Assembly: GCF_004364975.1 (NCBI RefSeq)
Contig: NZ_SOBW01000007.1
Location: 186,001-250,000 of the forward strand
Reading direction: 5' to 3'
Length of the DNA: 64,000 nt
DNA from: Gelidibacter sediminis
GTDB taxonomy: Bacteria > Bacteroidota > Bacteroidia > Flavobacteriales > Flavobacteriaceae
The notes under the pieces are model-generated. The model did no database searches. It was not told where the DNA came from and saw nothing but the letters and a program-made list of their open reading frames with translations. Below, in pieces: positions 44,204 to 52,152 of the stretch (position 1 is the stretch's first letter; each line of letters starts with the position of its first letter). A program made the position numbers and the translations under genes.

Positions 44204-45721
44204 ATGAACAAAAAAGTGATTCTTATGATTCTTGATGGTTGGGGGAAATCTCCAGACCCAAAAGTATCAGCTATAGACAACGCCCACACCCCGTTTATAG
44301 ATTCATTATACACCAACTACCCTAGCGCTTCCTTAAGAACTGATGGCCTACATGTAGGACTTCCTGAAGGCCAAATGGGTAACAGTGAAGTAGGTCATAT
44401 GAATTTAGGTGCAGGAAGAATTGTCTACCAAGATTTGGTAAAAATCAACTTGGCGGTTGAGAATCACACCCTTGCTCAAGAAAAAGTCTTAGTGGATGCC
44501 TTTACCTATGCAAAAGAAAATAAAAAGCCTGTTCATTTATTAGGTTTATTGAGTGATGGTGGCGTACACTCGCATATTAACCATTTATTTGGATTGCTTG
44601 ATGCGGCAAAACAGTATGATCTGGACGATGTATTTGTGCATGCATTTACAGATGGACGTGATGTAGATCCTAAATCAGGTAAAGGCTTTGTGTCTCAACT
44701 TCAAAACCACCTGTTAGACTCCTCTGCTGAATTGGCTACTGTAACGGGTCGTTATTACGCCATGGACCGTGATAAACGTTGGGAGCGTGTTAAATTAGCT
44801 TATGATGCTGTAGTGAATGGTATTGGTCAGCCATCTTCTGATGCAATTGAAAGCATTCAACAAAGTTATGATAAGGACATTACAGATGAGTTCATTCAAC
44901 CCATTGTAATGACAGATGCTGATGGCAACCCAAAAACTAAAATCAAGGACGGCGATGTAGTTATATTTTTCAACTTTAGAACCGATAGGGGCCGCCAATT
45001 AACTGAAGCGCTTTCACAGTATGATTTTCATGTACAAAACATGCACAAACTCGATTTGTACTATGTTACCATGACAAATTACGACGAAGTCTTTACAGGT
45101 ATTAATGTTGTTTTTGAAAAAGACAATCTGACGGAAACTTTAGGCGAAGTATTGGAGAAATATCATAAAAAACAAATCCGTATTGCGGAGACAGAAAAAT
45201 ATCCACACGTCACTTTTTTCTTTTCTGGTGGACGAGAAATTCCATTTGATGGAGAGAAACGTATTTTACGCAATTCACCTAAAGTAGCCACATACGATTT
45301 ACAGCCAGAAATGAGCGCCTATGAACTTCGCGATGCCTTAATTCCTGAATTAGAGAATGGAGAGGTGGACTTTGTTTGTCTTAATTTTGCAAATGGCGAC
45401 ATGGTGGGGCATACAGGCGTTATGGAAGCCGCCATTAAAGCTTGCGAGGCTGTAGATACTGCTGTAAAAGATGTAGTAACCACTGCATTGGCCCACAATT
45501 ATACCACCTTATTGATTGCTGACCATGGTAATTGCGAAACGATGATCAACCCAGACGGCACACCTAATACTGCCCACACCACCAATCCGGTACCTATTAT
45601 TTTAATTGATAAGGATCTGAAGCATATAAATGATGGTATTTTAGGAGATATTGCACCGACCATTCTAAAGTTAATGGGCGTACCACAGCCCGATATAATG
45701 ACGCAACATCCGTTGGTGTAA
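44204..45721 (+). CDS. gpmI: 2,3-Bisphosphoglycerate-independent phosphoglycerate mutase
   Basis: A 505-residue alkaline-phosphatase-superfamily mutase that interconverts 3- and 2-phosphoglycerate in glycolysis, Mn-dependent. Metal ligand Asp11 is in ILDGWGKS, the phosphorylated nucleophile Ser61 is in MGNSEVGHMNLGAGR, and the typical HAFTDGRDVDPKSG, FFNFRTDRGRQLT, FANGDMVGHTG and IADHGNCETM follow. Length matches E. coli GpmI. Own promoter; a small HAD gene follows after 53 bp. Confidence 0.97.
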   Translation: MNKKVILMILDGWGKSPDPKVSAIDNAHTPFIDSLYTNYPSASLRTDGLHVGLPEGQMGNSEVGHMNLGAGRIVYQDLVKINLAVENHTLAQEKVLVDAFTYAKENKKPVHLLGLLSDGGVHSHINHLFGLLDAAKQYDLDDVFVHAFTDGRDVDPKSGKGFVSQLQNHLLDSSAELATVTGRYYAMDRDKRWERVKLAYDAVVNGIGQPSSDAIESIQQSYDKDITDEFIQPIVMTDADGNPKTKIKDGDVVIFFNFRTDRGRQLTEALSQYDFHVQNMHKLDLYYVTMTNYDEVFTGINVVFEKDNLTETLGEVLEKYHKKQIRIAETEKYPHVTFFFSGGREIPFDGEKRILRNSPKVATYDLQPEMSAYELRDALIPELENGEVDFVCLNFANGDMVGHTGVMEAAIKACEAVDTAVKDVVTTALAHNYTTLLIADHGNCETMINPDGTPNTAHTTNPVPIILIDKDLKHINDGILGDIAPTILKLMGVPQPDIMTQHPLV

Positions 45722-45774
45722 ACCGTTTAGGCTTACAGAATATTTGTTGTATTTTTAACCCCAAAGCATTACTC

Positions 45775-46188
45775 ATGAATTTTCTTAACAGACTTACTAT
45801 AGCTGTAGATTTTGACGGCACCATTGTGGAAGATCGGTACCCTGGCATTGGAAAACCGCGCATCTTTGCTTTTGAGACGCTCAAGCGACTTCAGGAAGAT
45901 GGGCATCGCCTAATTTTATGGACATATAGATATGGTAAAAGCCTTGATGAAGCGGTTGCTTTCTGCAAAGAAAATGGCATTACATTTTATGCGGTGAACA
46001 GCAGTTTTCCAGAAGAGCAATTTGACAATACCAAAAGTCGTAAGATCAATGCTGATTTGTTTATTGATGATCGCAATATTGGCGGTGTACTCGGCTGGGG
46101 CGAAATTTATCAAATGATTACAAAAGAGGAACCAAACATTCCTATCCCACGTAAAAAAGGACTATTCTCTTTTTTCAGTAGGGATTAG
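45775..46188 (+). CDS. Small HAD-superfamily hydrolase
   Basis: A 137-residue HAD protein. Motif I is AVDFDGTIVED with nucleophile Asp12 and acid Asp14, motif II IMLWT-like LILWTYR (threonine), and motif III/IV residues lie in INADLFIDDRNIGG. It resembles the Bacteroides BT0820-type single-domain phosphatases, which have no cap domain. The substrate is unknown. Its 3' end overlaps the convergent CoA-transferase gene by 4 bp. Confidence 0.85.
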   Translation: MNFLNRLTIAVDFDGTIVEDRYPGIGKPRIFAFETLKRLQEDGHRLILWTYRYGKSLDEAVAFCKENGITFYAVNSSFPEEQFDNTKSRKINADLFIDDRNIGGVLGWGEIYQMITKEEPNIPIPRKKGLFSFFSRD

Positions 46189-47456
46189 TTTCTCAATAAT
46201 TGGAAGTATTGCCGATCTATAGCTTCCTGATGATCAGGATGCGCGATATTCACTAAAGCTTTTACCCTATTTGTAATTGATTTACCATAAAGTTCAGCAA
46301 TGCCATTTTCGGTTACTACGTAATGTACGTGGGCTCTTGTAGTCACCACGCCCGCACCTGGCTTTAAATTTGGTACTATCCGGCTGATTCCTGATTTGGT
46401 TACCGATGGCAATGCTATTATTGCTTTACCGCCTTCACTTAAAGAAGCTCCTCTGATAAAATCCATTTGACCACCAACGCCAGAATATATTTTAGACCCA
46501 ATAGAATCTGCACATACTTGTCCCGTAACATCTACTTCAATGGCAGAATTAATGGCCACCATTCGAGGGTTTTGTTTGATTATAGATACGTCATTGGTGT
46601 AATTTGAAGCGCGCATTTCAATAAACGGATTGTCATCTACATAATCATACAACCGTTTAGAGCCCATTAAAAATGTCGCTAATGCCCTGCCCCTATTGAT
46701 AGTTTTATAATTTCCATTTATTACATTTTTCAAAATCAAATCAATCACACCATCACTAAACATTTCAGTATGCAATCCTAAATCTTTATGATTGGATAAT
46801 CTTGTCAATACTGCATTTGGGATGCTGCCAATACCCATTTGCAAGGTACTTCTATCATCAATTAAACTGGCCACAAAATCACCTATCATTCCCTCAGTAG
46901 CAGTTGGCTTTTCCATATAATGAATAGGAAGCGCTTCATCACAATCTACAAAAGCATCAATTTCTGAGATATGAATAATACCAGCGCCATGTGTTCTAGG
47001 CATTTGTTGATTGACCTGCGCGATTACATATTTGGCGTTGTCAATGGCTGCCAATGTTGCTTCCACAGAAACACCAAGGGAACAATACCCATGCCTATCC
47101 GGGACAGACACATGTATTAATACGACATCCAGATCTATAATGCGTCGCTTAAAGAGCAACGGCAATTCACTTAAAAAAACAGGTGTGTATGATCCGTTTC
47201 CGGCCTTTATCGTATGTCTGACGTTTTTACCAATAAAAAAGCAATTCACATGGAAACTGTCCTTTAACTCCGGGTTGGCATACGGCGCATCGCCTTCAGT
47301 ATGTAGTTGACAAATTTCTACATTTCTGAGTTCTTCATGCCGATTAGCTAGGGCATTGACCAGTAATTGTGGCGCTGCAGCAGCTGCTTGTATGTAGACA
47401 CGATCATTTGATTTGACAGCCTTTAGGGCTTCTTCTGCAGAAACTGATTTGTACAT
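46185..47456 (-). CDS. Acetyl-CoA hydrolase/CoA-transferase family protein
   Basis: A 423-residue family I CoA-transferase/hydrolase. The start at 47456 (MYKSVSAEEAL) is preferred because a -7 box lies just upstream; the frame extends to 47477. Characteristic pieces are SVPDRHGYCSLGVSVEATLAA, MGIGSIPNAVLTRL, LHTEMFSDGVIDL with the catalytic glutamate, and GVGGQMDFIRGASLSEGGKAI. It resembles 4-hydroxybutyrate or acetate CoA-transferases; the exact acyl substrate is not readable. Divergent from map. Confidence 0.9.
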   Translation of the reverse strand: MYKSVSAEEALKAVKSNDRVYIQAAAAAPQLLVNALANRHEELRNVEICQLHTEGDAPYANPELKDSFHVNCFFIGKNVRHTIKAGNGSYTPVFLSELPLLFKRRIIDLDVVLIHVSVPDRHGYCSLGVSVEATLAAIDNAKYVIAQVNQQMPRTHGAGIIHISEIDAFVDCDEALPIHYMEKPTATEGMIGDFVASLIDDRSTLQMGIGSIPNAVLTRLSNHKDLGLHTEMFSDGVIDLILKNVINGNYKTINRGRALATFLMGSKRLYDYVDDNPFIEMRASNYTNDVSIIKQNPRMVAINSAIEVDVTGQVCADSIGSKIYSGVGGQMDFIRGASLSEGGKAIIALPSVTKSGISRIVPNLKPGAGVVTTRAHVHYVVTENGIAELYGKSITNRVKALVNIAHPDHQEAIDRQYFQLLRN

Positions 47457-47474
47457 ATTCGTCCAATTTAATTG

Positions 47475-47482
47475 CAAAACTA
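47475..47482 (-). promoter_or_regulatory. Predicted -7 box for the CoA-transferase gene
   Basis: Minus strand TAGTTTTG matches TAnnTTTG, 18 bp before the start at 47456. Confidence 0.45.
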
Positions 47483-47552
47483 TTCAACAAAATCCAGTAA
47501 AAAACTGTCGAAAGTCATGTTTTCAAAAAATGTCCACCCCATTTATTTTAAG

Positions 47553-47560
47553 TATCTTTG
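47553..47560 (+). promoter_or_regulatory. Predicted -7 box for map
   Basis: TATCTTTG matches TAnnTTTG, 17 bp before the map ATG at 47578. It supports that start over the longer in-frame extension from 47413. Confidence 0.5.
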
Positions 47561-47577
47561 CCAATATTTTTTTTACA

Positions 47578-48396
47578 ATGATTATACAAAAAACACGAGA
47601 AGAAATAGAATTGATGCGTGAAAGTGCGCTTATCGTTTCTAAAACTTTAGGCATGTTGGCCAAGGAAGTAAAACCTGGCGTTACTACCATGCAATTGGAT
47701 AAAATGGCCGAAGAATTTATTCGCGAACAAGGTGCCATTCCTGGGTTTTTAGGTCTATATGATTGTCCTTCCACACTACTTTGTAGCACCAATGAGGCTG
47801 TAGTCCATGGATTGCCAACAAATGTGCCTTTGAAAGAAGGAGATGTAGTAGCGATTGATTGTGGTGCGATCAAAAACGAATTTTATGGGGATCATGCCTA
47901 TACTTTTGAAATTGGTGAAGTTGCACCTGAAACCAAAAAGCTCCTTCAAATTACCAAAGAGTCTTTATATGTAGGTATCAGAGAATTAAAAGTAGGCAAT
48001 CGTGTAGGTGACGTTGGTTTTGCTATTCAGCAGTATTGCGAAGCCGAAGGTTACGGCGTGGTTAGAGAATTGGTAGGTCATGGATTGGGCAGGAAAATGC
48101 ACGAGGATCCTGAAATGCCTAACTACGGAAAACGCGGTCGTGGTAAGAAATTTATTGAAGGTATGGTTGTGGCTATTGAGCCTATGATCAATTTAGGCAC
48201 CCATCGGATTAAGCAATTGGATGATGGTTGGACTATTGTTACCTTAGATGGAAAACCTAGTGCGCATTTTGAACATGATGTAGCTATTGTTGATGGAAAA
48301 CCAGAGATACTGTCGACTTTTGGGTATATATATGAAGCTTTGGGGATTGTGTCTGATGAGGAAGATGAGTTTAGACAGAAGGCTTTAGTTCTCTAG
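47578..48396 (+). CDS. map: Methionine aminopeptidase, type I
   Basis: MetAP removes initiator methionine from nascent proteins. The 272-residue product has the five metal ligands in their motifs: VAIDCGAIKNEFYGDHAYTFEIG (two Asp), LVGHGLGRKMHEDP (His), GMVVAIEPM (Glu) and HFEHDVAIVDG (Glu). The ATG at 47578 gives the standard N-terminus IIQKTREEIELMRESA. Upstream extension to 47413 would enter the divergent gene. The last 25 codons are followed by a diverged tandem copy of themselves (see repeat at 48315). Confidence 0.95.
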   Translation: MIIQKTREEIELMRESALIVSKTLGMLAKEVKPGVTTMQLDKMAEEFIREQGAIPGFLGLYDCPSTLLCSTNEAVVHGLPTNVPLKEGDVVAIDCGAIKNEFYGDHAYTFEIGEVAPETKKLLQITKESLYVGIRELKVGNRVGDVGFAIQQYCEAEGYGVVRELVGHGLGRKMHEDPEMPNYGKRGRGKKFIEGMVVAIEPMINLGTHRIKQLDDGWTIVTLDGKPSAHFEHDVAIVDGKPEILSTFGYIYEALGIVSDEEDEFRQKALVL

Positions 48397-48633
48397 ACAC
48401 GAATTTCACGAATTACCACTAACTAAACTCACGTCAAATTTCATCTGAAGCAATAAACAATGAAGGACAATGTGGACTTTCGGTATATAAATGAAGTATT
48501 GGAAATTGTGTCAGATGAGGAAGATGAGTTTAAACAGAAAGCTTTAGTTCTTTAGACACGTATTTCACGAATTACCACTAATTAAACTCACGTTAAATTT
48601 CCTCTTAAGCCATAAAAAATGAATGAGAATCTG
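48315..48633 (+). repeat. Tandem duplication of the map 3' end and downstream spacer
   Basis: Two copies with a 159-bp period: about 48315-48474 and 48475-48633. The first contains the last 25 codons of map with its stop at 48394, the second an equivalent in-frame tail (ending DEEDEFKQKALVL, stop 48553). Both continue with TAGACACG-ATTTCACGAATTACCACTAA, and up to the start of the next gene, so the ATG at 48619 has a counterpart at 48460. The copies differ at roughly a tenth of positions. The second map tail is a remnant with no start codon. Confidence 0.85.
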
Positions 48634-48996
48634 ATTTATCGTGAAGAAGCTTACAAAATTGTGGGTATATGTATGGAGGTACATCGTGAATTAGGCAAAG
48701 GGTTTAATGAAGTGGTTTATAGTGATGCTTTGGAAATCGAATTCATTGAGCATAATATCAACTACTTAAGAGAAAAGCGCTATTTAATAAGCTATAAAGG
48801 AAATATTCTTTCTCACCAATACAAAGCTGATTTTATAATTGATGATAAAATAGTTTTGGAAATTAAAGCAATTGAATGTTTAAATACCGCTCATCTAAAG
48901 CAAACATTAAATTATTTAGCCGTTTCAAAATTAAAACCTGGTCTTTTAATCAATTTTGGAGAAGACAGTCTGAAATATAAAAGAGTTGTTCTTTAA
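48619..48996 (+). CDS. GxxExxY protein
   Basis: A 125-residue member of the GxxExxY family, named for its motif, here GFNEVVY (residues 28-34). The rest matches the family: IVGICMEVHRELGKG, EIEFIEHNINYLREKRY, SHQYKADFIIDDKIVLEIKAIE and a PD-(D/E)xK-like pattern Asp...Glu-x-Lys (DFIIDDKIVLEIKA) that suggests a nuclease fold. Function is unproven. Such genes occur in variable neighbourhoods. The gene lies directly after the map tail duplication, whose second copy supplies its first codons. Confidence 0.88.
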   Translation: MNENLIYREEAYKIVGICMEVHRELGKGFNEVVYSDALEIEFIEHNINYLREKRYLISYKGNILSHQYKADFIIDDKIVLEIKAIECLNTAHLKQTLNYLAVSKLKPGLLINFGEDSLKYKRVVL

Positions 48997-49098
48997 GCGC
49001 AGAAAAAAAGTTGAAATGAATTTTAAGTCTTTTCGTGATAATTAGTGAAATTCGTGTCAAAAACACACCATTACTCAAAATGAAATTTATATAATACC
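48997..49098. repeat. Spacer with 'gaaattcgtgtc' repeat
   Basis: GTGATAATTAGTGAAATTCGTGTC at about 49035-49058 is the inverse-oriented relative of the TAGACACGAATTTCACGAATTA seen after map; the two sites flank the GxxExxY gene. Confidence 0.5.
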
Positions 49099-49863
49099 TT
49101 GAAGAAACTCTTTAAATTAATCCTCAATACCATCCCAAGACCAATCCTCATCCGATTGAGTTATGTAGCAAGGCCTGTTTTAGCTTTCATTTTAAAGGGC
49201 AATCAATTTACTGATCCGATAGATGGTAAGAGTTTTAGAAGATTTTTGCCTTATGGCTATGGCACCCAACGCAACAATGTGTTATCGCCATCAACATTGA
49301 GTTTGGAACGCCACCGACTGTTATGGTTGTACCTTAAAAGGGACACAGATTTCTTTTCCGCGCCTAAAAAAGTCCTTCATTTTGCCCCAGAGCAAGCATT
49401 TTACAAAAGATTCAGAGCAATGAAGCATTTGGATTATGTGACGACAGATTTACATTCGCCGTTAGCTGATGTAAAGGCCGATATTTGCAATCTGCCGTTT
49501 AAGGACAATGAGTATGATATCATTTTATGCAACCATGTATTGGAACATATTCCGGATGACACCAAAGCTATGCAAGAATTATATCGCATCATGAAACCCG
49601 GAGGTTATGGCATTTTTCAAATTCCATTGGATATAAATAGAGTAGAGACTTTTGAAGACGATACTATTACGGATCAGAAAGAACGGGCGGCAATTTTTGG
49701 CCAGTATGACCATGTTCGTATTTACGGTCGGGATTATTTTGATAAGCTACGCACGATTGGTTTTACAGTGGAGGAAGTTGATTATACGGCAACACTGTCG
49801 GATGCAGACGTTTTGCGGTATTGTTTAGCGAAAGGGGAAGTTATTCCGGTGGTGCGTAAGTAG
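49099..49863 (+). CDS. Class I SAM-dependent methyltransferase
   Basis: A 254-residue methyltransferase of the Methyltransf_11 type. It starts at TTG 49099; no in-frame ATG fits. The SAM domain contains VLHFAPEQAFYKRFRAM (a variant motif I lacking the usual GxGxG), TTDLHSPLADVKADICNLPF, and the strong NEYDIILCNHVLEHIPDD and RIMKPGGYGIF. The basic, hydrophobic N-terminus (residues 1-35) could contact the membrane. The substrate is unknown. Confidence 0.82.
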   Translation: MKKLFKLILNTIPRPILIRLSYVARPVLAFILKGNQFTDPIDGKSFRRFLPYGYGTQRNNVLSPSTLSLERHRLLWLYLKRDTDFFSAPKKVLHFAPEQAFYKRFRAMKHLDYVTTDLHSPLADVKADICNLPFKDNEYDIILCNHVLEHIPDDTKAMQELYRIMKPGGYGIFQIPLDINRVETFEDDTITDQKERAAIFGQYDHVRIYGRDYFDKLRTIGFTVEEVDYTATLSDADVLRYCLAKGEVIPVVRK

Positions 49864-49900
49864 AGTGTTGGATTATAACATTTCGCCTATGTGCTTATGC

Positions 49901-49931
49901 AATTCTTCCTTTGTCGGAATGACCAAAGAAG
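49901..49931. repeat. Dispersed palindromic repeat between methyltransferase and apbE
   Basis: CTTCCTTTGTC and GACCAAAGAAGG form an imperfect hairpin around GGAAT between two convergent genes. The sequence type (TTGTCGGAATGAC) resembles dispersed intergenic palindromes of flavobacteria; it may also terminate transcription. Confidence 0.45.
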
Positions 49932-49932
49932 G

Positions 49933-50958
49933 TTAATCTTCAGGGAAACCGTTTAAGGATAAAGTTTCCAATTCCCTTTTATCATTTTCAAAAATCAAGA
50001 ATACTTTTAATTCTGGGTGAGTTGCTAAAAAAGTTTTCACCTTTTCAATTCCCATAGCCTTGAATGCCGTGGCGTAGGCATCAGCCGTCATGCAGTCATC
50101 AGCGATTACTGAAATACTCAACAAATTCGTTTTACTTGGATATCCCGTTTTGGTATCGATAATATGGGAATACCGATTTCCCAAACTGTCCGTCTTAAAT
50201 TTTCGATAGGTTCCGGAGGTGGCCATGGCTTCATCATGCAAGGAAATCGCTTTTAAAATGGATTGTTCACCATCAAAATGTGGAAGCTCAACACCTACTC
50301 GCCATGGTTTTTGTTTTTCAAAATTCTGACCTTTACATCTAATTTCGCCGCCAATATCTACAATATAATCTTTGATATTCTGGCTTTCAAGAAATTCCGC
50401 AATGACATCTACACCATAACCTTTGGCTATCGCATTAAAATCGATAAACGTATTTGGATTATCTTTGACGATTTCATTATTGTTTAAATTCACCTTATCC
50501 AACCCTACACTCACCATCAAACTGTCAATTTTAAGACTATCTAAGGCAATGATTGTTCCTTCGGGACCAAAATCCCATGCATTGACCAATACACCGATTG
50601 TTGGATCAAAAACGCCGTTGGTGGCTTCGTAAATATTCTTAGATGCATTGAAAACAGTTTTAAAATGGGAGTCCACCAAACCAGCTTTGTTATGATTAAT
50701 TTTTGAAATATCTGAATCCGCTTGATAAGTAGACATTGAATTATTGATCACCTGAAATAAGCTATCTATTTGATGTTGATAGTTGACATTATCTTCAGAA
50801 TAATATTGCACGCCATAAGTGGTTCCAAAAATGTTTCCAGATAGCACAGTATTTTTAGATTCCTGCTTACAGGAAACTAAAATTAAGATGAACATAATTC
50901 CAAAAAAGTTTCGACTCTGTTTAAGTAAATTCATCAGTATACTTTTTGGTTCTTTCAT
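49933..50958 (-). CDS. apbE: FAD:protein FMN transferase (ApbE), lipoprotein
   Basis: ApbE attaches FMN covalently to threonines of exported flavoproteins such as NqrB and NqrC. The 341-residue product has a lipoprotein signal (lipobox LVSC near residue 30), then FGTTYGVQYYS, MSTYQADSDIS, FIDFNAIAKGYGVDVIAEFL, DIGGEIRCKGQ, ATSGTYRKF and the metal-binding TADAYATAFKAMG. A second in-frame ATG at 50934 is possible. It lies 8 bp after the gene at 50967 and 3.3 kb from the nqr operon, whose subunits are its expected substrates. Confidence 0.94.
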   Translation of the reverse strand: MKEPKSILMNLLKQSRNFFGIMFILILVSCKQESKNTVLSGNIFGTTYGVQYYSEDNVNYQHQIDSLFQVINNSMSTYQADSDISKINHNKAGLVDSHFKTVFNASKNIYEATNGVFDPTIGVLVNAWDFGPEGTIIALDSLKIDSLMVSVGLDKVNLNNNEIVKDNPNTFIDFNAIAKGYGVDVIAEFLESQNIKDYIVDIGGEIRCKGQNFEKQKPWRVGVELPHFDGEQSILKAISLHDEAMATSGTYRKFKTDSLGNRYSHIIDTKTGYPSKTNLLSISVIADDCMTADAYATAFKAMGIEKVKTFLATHPELKVFLIFENDKRELETLSLNGFPED

Positions 50959-50966
50959 CTTCAGAT

Positions 50967-51344
50967 TTAATTCAAATTAGTATCAACTACCTGAATGCCA
51001 TTGTACTCAATCAAGTATTCTTCGTTCAAATAAACAGGTAAATCCTCTCCTTTCGGATTACCGAGGCCGACACCTGCATATAAAACTTTCGCATCCTTTT
51101 CCCGTGCATGTTTTTTGAAGGATTCCATCCAAATCATGTCATAGTTGTTAGGATTTTCAGGTAGCATCACCGCCTTAACGATGACAAAGAAATAGTGCTT
51201 GTTTTTATCAATACAAACAAACTGAGGATGTCTTTTAAGTTTGCTATTGATGGCTATAAATTCAAAGCCTCGTTTCTCCAAATCCTTCCCAACATGGTTC
51301 ATGGCGAGGTTATGTAGTTCTTGTGGTGTAAGTGCTTTGCTCAT
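50967..51344 (-). CDS. Conserved flavobacterial protein, unknown function
   Basis: A 125-residue cytoplasmic protein (start MSKALTPQEL at 51344; the frame extends to 51371). The conserved-looking core is HNLAMNHVGKDLEKRGFEFIAINS, HPQFVCIDKNKHYFFVIVKAV and AGVGLGNPKGEDLPVYLNEEYLI. I recall this family as often being labelled 'Na+-translocating NADH-quinone reductase subunit F' in automatic annotation, but it has neither the ferredoxin nor the flavin domain of NqrF, so that name is not supported by sequence. It shares a transcript with apbE (8-bp spacing). Confidence 0.75.
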   Translation of the reverse strand: MSKALTPQELHNLAMNHVGKDLEKRGFEFIAINSKLKRHPQFVCIDKNKHYFFVIVKAVMLPENPNNYDMIWMESFKKHAREKDAKVLYAGVGLGNPKGEDLPVYLNEEYLIEYNGIQVVDTNLN

Positions 51345-51348
51345 GTTG

Positions 51349-51356
51349 CAAAAATA
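51349..51356 (-). promoter_or_regulatory. Predicted -7 box for the 50967-apbE unit
   Basis: Minus strand TATTTTTG matches TAnnTTTG and ends 4 bases before the ATG at 51344, again implying a very short leader. Confidence 0.4.
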
Positions 51357-51557
51357 CAATAATGCCAACAATTAAGATCTTAAGTAAATTAGAAAATATA
51401 ACAAATCAGAAAAGGGATAATTCAATTAGAACGGATTGGAATTGTAACACCCATGATCCTGATTTTTGGAATACAAGAGTTCTGATCTGTTAAAACGCAT
51501 TAAATACTTCTTTTAAAATCGGTTTTTCAGTATCTTAATTGTCATAAATTTCTAATT

Positions 51558-52022
51558 ATGAACACTTCACACCGATTAGAACAAGCATTGAAGAAACTTT
51601 ACACGGCGTTTTACAACGACACATTACATCCAGAATGCTGTCAACAGTGTGCCGTTGGAAATATTTTAGACCAAACCGATGCCTGGAAACATTTTTCAGA
51701 CCGTCATGGTTCATTACAGTTGAATTATGTGGGCTTAGTACACCAAAATTTAGGACGAAAGTTCAACGGGTATACACCTTCAGAACTACTTCAAATTGAA
51801 GCTATATTTCTAAAAGCATGTGGATATTCACTCCCACTAATGTCTACTAGTAAACGAATTGAAGACCCTCAAGATAAAGATCTTCTGTTTGTGGCGCTAT
51901 TAGAAACGATTAAATTTTTGTGTGAGTTGGATGGTATACCAGATATTTTAGAGCATAAACCTATGCTCAGGAACCACAAAGACCAACAAATCAGCGTTCT
52001 AGAAAATCAACCCATTGATTAG
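51558..52022 (+). CDS. Conserved cysteine-containing protein, unknown function
   Basis: A 154-residue soluble protein with a cysteine cluster CCQQC near residues 26-30 (HPECCQQCAVGNIL) and a further CGYSLP near residue 92, plus conserved-looking WKHFSDRHGSLQLNYVGLVHQNLGRKFNGY. Mostly helical. Like its neighbour at 50967, I recall homologues mislabelled as an Nqr subunit in some genomes. The cysteines suggest a metal or redox site. It lies divergent from the apbE pair and close to the nqr operon. Confidence 0.72.
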   Translation: MNTSHRLEQALKKLYTAFYNDTLHPECCQQCAVGNILDQTDAWKHFSDRHGSLQLNYVGLVHQNLGRKFNGYTPSELLQIEAIFLKACGYSLPLMSTSKRIEDPQDKDLLFVALLETIKFLCELDGIPDILEHKPMLRNHKDQQISVLENQPID

Positions 52023-52152
52023 GCTTAGATTTTGACAATAAATTTTAACATTAAAATGTTTCAATAAGTTTTATTAATGTAAAAAATAAAATTTATATTC
52101 GAAGCCTAGGATGCCTATTATCCTTAATTGCCCCAAATACCTACAAATTATA

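Noticed and set aside
47413-47577. Long N-terminal extension of methionine aminopeptidase
   Set aside because: It would overlap the divergent CoA-transferase gene and two promoter boxes; the ATG at 47578 matches the family start.
48476-48555. Possible small gene formed by the second map tail
   Set aside because: It is an in-frame copy of the last map codons but has no start codon of its own; treated as part of a tandem duplication.
50967-51344. NqrF-type reductase subunit
   Set aside because: Only 125 residues, no ferredoxin cysteines, no FAD or NADH motif; the real nqrF is at 54258-55568.
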